NCBI GenBank assembly: GCA_003170655.1
Contig: PMYY01000086.1
Span: forward strand, 7,810-19,924
DNA: 12,115 nt
From: Nitrospiraceae bacterium
Lineage (GTDB): Bacteria; Nitrospirota; Thermodesulfovibrionia; Thermodesulfovibrionales; Dissulfurispiraceae
Reading direction: 5' to 3'
Below, one piece after another: positions 7,566-12,115 of this stretch. Under the pieces are notes generated by a model that searched no databases, was not told the DNA's origin, and was given only the letters and a program-made list of their open reading frames with translations. The position numbers and the translations under genes were made by a program. How positions within the stretch are numbered: the stretch's first letter is position 1; the number at the start of each line of letters is the position of its first letter.

Positions 7566-7678
7566 CACCATGCCAATATTTTTGTGATTTTTATCCTGCT
7601 TTTGAGGTAGATTGAAGATTATTGCGGGATAGACATGAAGCCCTCCGACACCAGATTGGTCAATATTTCAATTTCGCT

Positions 7679-7864
7679 CTAGCACTGCCCACTTTTCCTA
7701 GCTGCTATTACATTTACGACGACAACCAGTCCGATTCCGATCATGATTGCTGCTGCTGCCGACACGACGCCTTGCGAGGACAACAGTACAAGCAAGACGG
7801 CACCGCCCAGGATGAACTTCGACGCCCACGGCGCCTTGTTATTTACCCCTCAAACATTTCCCAT
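7679..7864 (-). pseudogene. Small membrane-protein reading frame with an in-frame TGA at codon 5
   Basis: A minus-strand frame starts at ATG 7864, 7 bases after a perfect AAGGAG (7872-7877). It reads MGNV, then TGA (7850-7852), then continues in the same frame for 56 codons to TAG at 7679. The part after the TGA is membrane-protein-like: NNKAPWASKF, a hydrophobic run with GGAVLLVLL, a short break SSQG, a second run (AAAAIMIGIGLVVVV) and a basic end AARKSGQC. The opposite strand gives an unlikely cysteine-rich peptide, so this strand looks like the coding one. No start codon lies directly after the TGA. The simplest reading is a nonsense change, for example CGA to TGA, in a one- or two-helix membrane protein; a sequencing error is equally possible. 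I do not recognise the family. It is divergent from the secreted-protein gene at 8042. Confidence 0.5.
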
Positions 7865-7962
7865 CCCAGTTCTCCTTAGATTATAGACTTCTTTCATGAT
7901 ATCCGATCTTGCCCTGTATTCTCAAACTACAATTTAACGCCATCATTTTCGGAGCAATCGAA

Positions 7963-7992
7963 TTGAACAAAGTAAAATCCAGCTTGTATGAT
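7963..7992 (+). promoter_or_regulatory. Possible promoter of the secreted-protein gene
   Basis: TTGAAC (7963-7968) and TATGAT (7987-7992) are 18 bp apart and lie about 50 bases before the start codon at 8042. They match 4 of 6 and 5 of 6 of the sigma-70 boxes. This is a pattern match only. Confidence 0.4.
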
Positions 7993-8041
7993 AAGAGAGC
8001 GGTATATAGACGATAAAAGAGTCCATCACAAGGGAGGCACC

Positions 8042-8338
8042 ATGCAGAAAATAGTCTTTCTCACGATAATTTCCGCGGCATTGTTATTTGTATTTCTTCC
8101 AGCATTCGCCTTTGCCGATAAGGTTCCGCCGGCACACTCCTGCACCCAGCCGCACAGGCCTTTCAAATTCAAGACTGAGGCCGAAGTGGACGCCTATAAG
8201 GTCCAGGCCGAGAGTTATAGGAAGTGCATAAATGATTTTGTCGAAGAGCAGAACCAAGCGATGCAGAAACACAAAGACGCGGCCAACCGTGCGATAGAAG
8301 AATATAATTTCTTCGTAAATACGGAATCACGCTGGTAA
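8042..8338 (+). CDS. Small secreted two-cysteine helical protein of unknown function
   Basis: This 98-residue protein has a clear Sec signal peptide: a charged start (MQK), a hydrophobic core (residues 4-19), and an AFA-D cleavage site after Ala25. The mature 73 residues hold exactly two cysteines, Cys34 (HSCTQPHRP) and Cys62 (YRKCINDFVEEQN), probably joined in a disulfide in the periplasm. The rest looks like two amphipathic helices (from about 45 and from about 60 to 88), ending NFFVNTESRW. Small hypothetical proteins of this pattern, with a CT-P-P segment, a Y-x-x-C segment and an E/Q-rich helix, occur in other Gram-negative bacteria, but I know of no function. The ATG at 8042 follows GGAGG by 4 bases; a longer in-frame start at 7988 has no such site and would bury the signal peptide. 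It stands alone on this strand. Confidence 0.75.
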   Translation: MQKIVFLTIISAALLFVFLPAFAFADKVPPAHSCTQPHRPFKFKTEAEVDAYKVQAESYRKCINDFVEEQNQAMQKHKDAANRAIEEYNFFVNTESRW

Positions 8339-8349
8339 CTTGCTATGCT

Positions 8350-8644
8350 CTAGAGCCTATGTGCGGTGAGGAATGAATCTATATATTCGTCCAGCTCGAT
8401 ATCGAACTCGTACGAAACCCTGACTGCCGGCTTATCTAAGTGCACTATTCTTCTCAGGTCCACTGTGTTGCAATGACAGCCACGTCGAAGGATGTGCGCG
8501 AGATCGTCTCTTCGAGCTCATGCCTCTGGGCCTCGGAATATCCCATTGCGGGCAGTACCGGCCCGATGTGCGAATATTTTGCGTAGGTATCTTTGGTCGA
8601 ACCTACAGCAAAGGGTTTCGGGTTCGCATATTCGGAGACAATAC
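8350..8644 (-). pseudogene. C-terminal remnant of a COG2403-type GTPase (cyclic 2,3-diphosphoglycerate synthetase-like)
   Basis: In a frame different from the preceding aminotransferase fragment, the minus strand encodes SEYANPKPFAVGSTKDTY, then IGPVLPAMGYSEAQRHELEETI and FDVAVIAT. After a one-base shift at about 8461-8466 it continues DLRRIVHLDKPAVRVSYEF to a TAG at 8350. The order NPKPFAVGS, KY-HIGPVLPAMGY, DVAVIAT(xx)DLRR, KPAVRVxYE is the one I know from the C-terminus of the predicted GTPases of COG2403, which include cyclic 2,3-diphosphoglycerate synthetase. Only about 95-100 residues remain of a protein of over 400; the N-terminal part and nucleotide-binding motifs are absent. It has no start codon or ribosome binding site of its own. 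The identification is from memory of the family, not a search. Confidence 0.65.
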
Positions 8645-9055
8645 CCGGCCGTGAAAGGCGCCGGTAAAAGCGATTATCCCTTGGCGCTTCGTATAGCTCC
8701 TGATTAGCTTCAGGGCGCCCTCGACAGCCTCGCTACCAGAGTTGCTGAAGAAAAATGTATCGAGTCCCAAGGGAGTGATTTTATTCAGCCGTTGAGGCAG
8801 ATTAACAAGCGGTTCATGATAAAAGATGCCGCCGGCGTGAATAAGGTCCCTTGATTGGTCCATGATCGCCTTTATAATGCGAGGATGGTTGTGTCCCGTA
8901 TTTACGGTGGCCAGACCGGCGGTGAAGTCCATATATCGCCTGCCCCCCGCATCGCTGACGTACATGCCGCGGGCTTTTGCTGCCGTGATACCTGTATGGA
9001 TAACTAGGGCTGATGTCAGCTCTGCACTTGCCTTTTCACAAGGATCAATTTTCAT
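8645..9055 (-). pseudogene. N-terminal remnant of a class III PLP aminotransferase (4-aminobutyrate/acetylornithine type)
   Basis: From the ATG at 9055 the frame gives about 137 residues of class III aminotransferase, then runs into unrelated sequence and stops at 8603. Visible are GMYVSDAGGRRYMDFTAGLA (30-49), VNTGHNHPRI (51-60), the phosphate-binding SNSGSEAVEGALKLIRSYT (104-122), and TGAFHGR (131-137). Full-length members have about 420-450 residues, so the cofactor lysine and the whole C-terminal two thirds are missing, and the product cannot be active. The sequence after GAFHGR belongs to a different protein family in another frame, so the break is a deletion junction. The start lies 21 bases downstream of the diguanylate cyclase stop on the same strand, so it may still be transcribed. 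The substrate class cannot be set from this fragment. Confidence 0.8.
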
Positions 9056-9076
9056 GGGCTTCCATTGAAGGCTTTT

Positions 9077-10054
9077 TTAAGAGCGTGACCTTTGAAGGGC
9101 AGACTTCTGCTCGTACATCCGTTTGTCCGCCGCAACGAGCATTTCTTCAATCCCGCATGGTATCAACGGATCGCATATAAATATCCCTGTGCTGATCGAA
9201 AGGAGATAGGGACATTTACCTATAGCGTTATAGGCGTCTATATTGGCCTTAAGCCTTTCCATGTATGTCCTTTCACTACGGGCCCGGAATGTAGTGGCAA
9301 GAATTGCAAATTCGTCTCCTCCGATACGGGCTATGATATCAGATTCCCGGAAGGTATTCTTCAGGATTTCAGCCAGGGCCTTTATGGCTTCATCACCCTT
9401 GGCATGCCCGAATGTATCATTAATCTTCTTCATTTCATTCATATCGGCATAGATCAGAAGCAAGCGTTGTTTCATTCTCCTGGCGATCTTGATCTGCTGT
9501 TCAGAGAGTGTCAGGAATCCGCGGCGATTGTACAGACTGGTCAATTCGTCAGCTAACGACAGAGCATATAACTCTGCCTCGAGGGTTTTTAGAGATGTTA
9601 TATTTTTGGATATGACGGTTACCGCTTTGATCGTATCGCTCGAACCCGCAACAGGACTTAGAGTTCGGAGAAAGTAGCCCCCATCTCTCACGCTTCTATG
9701 CTCATATTGGCATGATTCGCCTGTCTTAAATACCGTGTCTACCTGATGAACGAAGGTACCCGTTTCGTCCTGAGAGTGAAAATCTCCGTAGCCTTTGCCG
9801 AGAAGTTCTTCGATGCGAAGTCCCATTCGGGCGAGATGCTTCTTATTCATGAAAAGATAGCGGGCCTTCTTGTCGACAAGATAAATAGAGTCGTCTGTCG
9901 ATTCGATCAGGGCCATGTATTTCTCGAGGTGGTCGCGTAGTTCATCGGCCGCCTGCGCCATTCCCTTTAGCATCTGGTGCAGGTCCTGATTTTGCTCGCG
10001 AAGTTCAAGCAATTCCTTTAGAGTCTCTTCTTTGGTCTTGTCTTTATCCGTCAT
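9077..10054 (-). CDS. PAS-GGDEF diguanylate cyclase
   Basis: This 325-residue cytoplasmic protein makes cyclic di-GMP from two GTP. Domains in order are an N-terminal coiled coil (about 5-50, heptads such as ELLELREQNQDL), a PAS domain (about 45-155, with STDDSIYLVDKKARYLFMN and a C-terminal KNITSLKTLEAEL linker), and a GGDEF domain (about 165-320). The GGDEF domain has the DELTSLYNRRGF entry (169-180), metal-binding Asp204 in YADMNEMKKINDTFGHAKGD, an intact GGDEF (245-249), and a product-inhibition I-site RESD (236-239) at the usual 5-residue spacing. It should thus be active and feedback-controlled. There are no membrane segments, so the PAS domain probably senses an internal signal or ligand; nothing seen fixes the cofactor. 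GGAGG lies 5 bases before the ATG. The gene is divergent from the Smr gene. Confidence 0.93.
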   Translation of the reverse strand: MTDKDKTKEETLKELLELREQNQDLHQMLKGMAQAADELRDHLEKYMALIESTDDSIYLVDKKARYLFMNKKHLARMGLRIEELLGKGYGDFHSQDETGTFVHQVDTVFKTGESCQYEHRSVRDGGYFLRTLSPVAGSSDTIKAVTVISKNITSLKTLEAELYALSLADELTSLYNRRGFLTLSEQQIKIARRMKQRLLLIYADMNEMKKINDTFGHAKGDEAIKALAEILKNTFRESDIIARIGGDEFAILATTFRARSERTYMERLKANIDAYNAIGKCPYLLSISTGIFICDPLIPCGIEEMLVAADKRMYEQKSALQRSRS

Positions 10055-10101
10055 AACCGCCTCCGAAACTCATGCCCCGGCCAGTTCAAATAACCGGAAC
10101 A

Positions 10102-10107
10102 ATTATA
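10102..10107 (-). promoter_or_regulatory. Possible -10 box of the diguanylate cyclase gene
   Basis: On the minus strand a perfect TATAAT lies 47 bases before the start codon. No convincing -35 box is seen at 16-18 bp (the nearest partial match, GCGACA, is at 15 bp), so an activator may be needed, or the match is by chance. Confidence 0.35.
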
Positions 10108-10186
10108 TCACGTTTTGATGCCTGTCGCACTTTTCTTATGTAGACGGGTTTAATCGGCATATTTCCTGTTATCCTAAAGTGAAGCG

Positions 10187-10498
10187 ATGATCGAAGGCGA
10201 GAACGAGAAGATAGATCCGGTTGAGTTCCCTATTGACGGGACCCTTGACCTGCATACCTTCAATCCCAAAGATGTGAAAGAATTGCTGCCGCACTATCTG
10301 GAGGCCTGCAGGGGTAAGGGCATCCGTGAGGTGCGAGTAATACATGGGAAAGGTACGGGTATGTTGAGGGAGACGGTCCATGCTATCCTCAAGAAAATAC
10401 CGGCCGTCGTGTCATTCCAGCTTGGAGGAGAGGATGCAGGCGGATGGGGTGCCACACTGGTGATTCTAAAGCCGATGCCGCAAGACGAAAAAAGCTGA
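10187..10498 (+). CDS. Smr-domain protein (small MutS-related)
   Basis: This 103-residue protein consists almost wholly of an Smr domain. The fold's signature elements are present: LDLHTF (about 20-25), the REVRVIHGKGTGMLRETVHAI segment (about 47-67, with the HGKGTG loop) and the closing GGWGATLVIL (about 86-95). Smr domains are found at the C-terminus of MutS2 and as stand-alone proteins. Members cut nucleic acids, with nicking of DNA shown for some and RNA cleavage on ribosomes for others. This short stand-alone form has no MutS or KOW part, and its substrate is unknown. Start at ATG 10187 with only a weak GAAG upstream; no better start exists before the LDLH motif. It is divergent from the diguanylate cyclase gene by 132 bases and followed by a 293-base gap. 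Confidence 0.88.
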   Translation: MIEGENEKIDPVEFPIDGTLDLHTFNPKDVKELLPHYLEACRGKGIREVRVIHGKGTGMLRETVHAILKKIPAVVSFQLGGEDAGGWGATLVILKPMPQDEKS

Positions 10499-10524
10499 AA
10501 CATTCTTTCGTTGACGGTCTTTGT

Positions 10525-10692
10525 GGAGTTCAGGAGAGGTCAGCATTCAGCCACTCTGAATTAGTCCGCTGATCGGGCAGGATATTCGTCGGAGATATGA
10601 TTGCTTGGTCTTTGTGATTCGTTTGACCTTGGCCGCAAGCGCGCCTCTGATGACTCAGACAACGCTTCTGGTGCAGATCTCTCCTGAACTCC
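10525..10692. repeat. 17-bp inverted repeat enclosing 134 bases, possible non-coding mobile-element remnant
   Basis: GGAGTTCAGGAGAGGTC (10525-10541) and GATCTCTCCTGAACTCC (10676-10692) are inverted copies with one mismatch. The interior has no convincing gene on either strand. I see no flanking target-site duplication. A 10-base direct repeat, GGTCTTTGTG, occurs at 10516-10525 (overlapping the left arm by one base) and 10607-10616. The unit could be a miniature inverted-repeat element or a long-range RNA hairpin in the space before the molybdoenzyme gene. This repeat takes up most of the gap 10499-10791, in which I see no other feature. Confidence 0.5.
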
Positions 10693-10791
10693 GGGTTCGC
10701 ATTGTACAAAGCTTTCTTGACCAACCCAGGATTGACAGCCCGGTGCATGTTGAAAAACTTTCATTAAGAAATAAGTTGTCACGAGGGCATC

Positions 10792-11853
10792 ATGAAAAAT
10801 GATATAAGCAGAAGAGACTTTGTCAGGAGAGTCGGGCTGGGGACAATCGGGCTTGGGTTCGGCGTCTCTGTTTTTGACGGAGTATTTCATTATGCCGAGG
10901 CCCTGACCGAAGAACAGAAACATGCGATGCTGATGAAGGGAACCGTCAACTTCATGGGATTTACAGCGAAGGAAATAACGCCGAATGAGGAGTTCTATAT
11001 CACTACTTATTCCAGCAAGGTGCCGGAAATCGACGCAAGCTCATTTAGGCTGAGGATGGAGGGAATGCTCTACGATCCATATTCCCTTAATTTCAATGAA
11101 TTGGAAGCTATGAAAGACGTGAGCGAATTCATTACCCTGGAATGTATAGGCAACTCTGTAGGCGGAGACGCGATAGGCAACGCTTTGTGGGAGGGAGTGA
11201 CACTGAAAAAAGTCATCGAAAGGGCATCGCCGAAACCTGGCATTGTGAAGACTGTTTTTTACGCTGATGACGGCTACAGCGACAGCATCCCTTACGCCCT
11301 GTCGCTCTCCGAGGACGTCTTTCTTGCATTCAAGATGAATGGGAAATTGCGGCCGCGGGAGCATGGGTATCCCTTAAGGGCAGTTGTGCCGGGAATTTTC
11401 GGAATGAAGAATGTGAAGTGGCTGTCGAAGATAGAGCTTGTCAATTACGACTACAAGGGATATTGGGAAAAAGAGGGATGGTCGGACAGCTCCGTTATAC
11501 CGACGATGTCCGAGATACTAATGCCCATGTCCGGAAAGCAGGTACCGCTCCGTAGTTACGTAATAGGCGGCATAGCATCTTCGGGACGCTATGGCATAAG
11601 CAGGGTGCAGGTATCTCTAGACGATGGTTCGAGTTGGCATGACGCCGTGCTGAAGGAGCCGCTTTCAAAATGGTCATGGGCGGTATGGAGCTACGACTGG
11701 AAACCGGCTAAAAGGGGTAAGTATACCCTTAAGGTGCGAGGCATCGACAGGATCGGGAAGATGCAGGAGTCAGGATCGATCTTCAGTGTCATAACGAGGA
11801 GCTACCCGAATGGTTCCCGAGGATTACACTCGGTAGATGTAAGGGTTGTTTAA
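10792..11853 (+). CDS. Tat-exported sulfite-oxidase-family molybdopterin oxidoreductase
   Basis: This 353-residue protein is predicted to carry the sulfite-oxidase type molybdenum cofactor. It begins with a twin-arginine signal, SRRDFVRR (6-13), then a hydrophobic stretch (14-29), so it is exported folded with cofactor to the periplasm. The cofactor domain (about 50-225) has FITLECIGNSVGG (113-125), where Cys118, the only cysteine, is the expected molybdenum ligand. HGYPLRAVVPGIFGMKNVKWL (191-211) is the typical closing segment. The C-terminal part (about 248-350) is a Mo-co dimerisation, immunoglobulin-like domain with VSLDDGSSWHDA and WSYDWKP. That domain favours the sulfite dehydrogenase branch over the shorter YedY/MsrP, which lacks it, but the substrate is not certain. 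No haem motif and no partner cytochrome gene is present nearby. Start at ATG 10792 with GAGGG 4 bases before it. No clear terminator hairpin follows. Confidence 0.88.
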   Translation: MKNDISRRDFVRRVGLGTIGLGFGVSVFDGVFHYAEALTEEQKHAMLMKGTVNFMGFTAKEITPNEEFYITTYSSKVPEIDASSFRLRMEGMLYDPYSLNFNELEAMKDVSEFITLECIGNSVGGDAIGNALWEGVTLKKVIERASPKPGIVKTVFYADDGYSDSIPYALSLSEDVFLAFKMNGKLRPREHGYPLRAVVPGIFGMKNVKWLSKIELVNYDYKGYWEKEGWSDSSVIPTMSEILMPMSGKQVPLRSYVIGGIASSGRYGISRVQVSLDDGSSWHDAVLKEPLSKWSWAVWSYDWKPAKRGKYTLKVRGIDRIGKMQESGSIFSVITRSYPNGSRGLHSVDVRVV

Positions 11854-12025
11854 CCTTCGTCCTCAATCCATACGCAGTTAACCTGCAGAATTATTAAGTA
11901 GCCATGCCTTTCTCACCAAGTGGCATATCGGTGCGACAGAGAAGCCTTTCATGGATTTCTGTATGATGCGCTGATAGTTTCTCTATCCTATAGTGATTGG
12001 GGTCCCTATGACAACCTTAATCTTT

Positions 12026-12115
12026 TTATCTTGCCGTGCATGGTTTAGGGTCTCCCGGAGTCCCGCAGTTCAGCACCTCTGTCGGACTGTTCGGATTGAC
12101 ATATCCGCCCTTAGC
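12026..12115 (-). CDS. Possible C-terminal end of an unidentified protein (partial)
   Basis: The minus strand is open from the right edge to a TAA at 12026, giving 29 residues that begin AKGGYVNPN, contain EVLNCGTPGDP and end KPCTAR. The two cysteines and many Pro, Gly and Asn residues suggest the tail of an exported protein, but the piece is too short to assign, and an open frame of this length can occur by chance. The 172 bases between here and the molybdoenzyme stop hold no feature I can support. Confidence 0.3.
   Translation of the reverse strand, partial: AKGGYVNPNSPTEVLNCGTPGDPKPCTAR

Noticed and set aside
7564..7590. Sigma-54-like promoter (TTGGCATGGTG) before HU
   Set aside because: The -24-like GG is present, but no GC is found at the -12 position with the needed spacing.
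7850..7852. Selenocysteine at the in-frame TGA of the small membrane-protein frame
   Set aside because: The TGA is at codon 5, away from any redox motif such as CxxU, and I could not see a clear SECIS-like stem after it; a nonsense change or read error is simpler.
7622..7879. Plus-strand open frame of 85 codons between the HU gene and the secreted-protein gene
   Set aside because: Its residues include an implausible run of cysteines and histidines (DHDCCCCRHD), it has no ribosome binding site, and the opposite strand gives a far more protein-like sequence.
8347..8356. Perfect 10-bp palindrome GCTCTAGAGC at the junction of the convergent secreted-protein gene and GTPase remnant
   Set aside because: It is too short with no loop to act as a terminator, and it coincides with the last codons of the remnant; a chance palindrome is likely.
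9056..9078. Plus-strand terminator-like GGCTTC-CATT-GAAGGC-TTTTTT
   Set aside because: The stem has a mismatch and only about 4 solid base pairs, and there is no plus-strand gene upstream of it to terminate.
10605..10802. Plus-strand frame of 65 codons before the molybdoenzyme gene, and minus-strand frames in the same gap
   Set aside because: None has a ribosome binding site or a recognisable domain, and the plus frame crosses both the right arm of the inverted repeat and the ribosome binding site of the next gene.

Overview
The window reads as a single chromosome segment from a Gram-negative, probably anaerobic or facultatively anaerobic bacterium. It has a group-4-hydrogenase-like membrane complex, a Tat-exported molybdoenzyme, Sec-exported periplasmic proteins and mid-range GC. 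The style of the proteins would fit Nitrospirota or Desulfobacterota, but there is no rRNA or marker gene here, so the lineage is a guess.

Left half (1-6755, + strand): six genes of one tightly packed operon, hyfB (5' end outside the window)-hyfC-hyfE-hyfF-hyfG-hyfI. Most junctions are 4-base ATGA overlaps. They encode two antiporter-like membrane subunits, the NuoH-like and HyfE membrane subunits, the NuoCD-like large subunit and the NuoB-like Fe-S subunit. The large subunit has lost all four cysteines that bind the NiFe site (Ser/Ala in the first motif, Ser/Gly in the second), while the small subunit keeps its Fe-S cysteines. The complex is therefore best read as an energy-converting hydrogenase-related (Ehr-type) complex, not as a working hydrogenase. 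No ferredoxin-like subunit and no maturation genes follow it.

Middle (6808-8338): two minus-strand housekeeping genes, HU followed by a MazG-like nucleotide pyrophosphohydrolase that starts at TTG, separated by a strong hairpin with a T-run. Next comes a 532-base stretch that holds a small membrane-protein reading frame broken by an in-frame TGA. After it is a small secreted two-cysteine protein on the + strand.

Right half (8350-12115): a decayed chimera on the minus strand, in which the N-terminal third of a class III aminotransferase is joined to the frameshifted C-terminal tail of a COG2403-type GTPase (cyclic 2,3-diphosphoglycerate synthetase-like). It lies just downstream of a PAS-GGDEF diguanylate cyclase. 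On the + strand follow an Smr-domain protein, an intergenic region with a 17-bp inverted repeat, and a Tat-exported sulfite-oxidase-family molybdoenzyme. The C-terminal end of an unidentified minus-strand gene may run off the right edge.

The left operon is one functional unit. The genes to the right look like independent single genes, and the chimera shows that this part of the chromosome has undergone deletion and gene decay.
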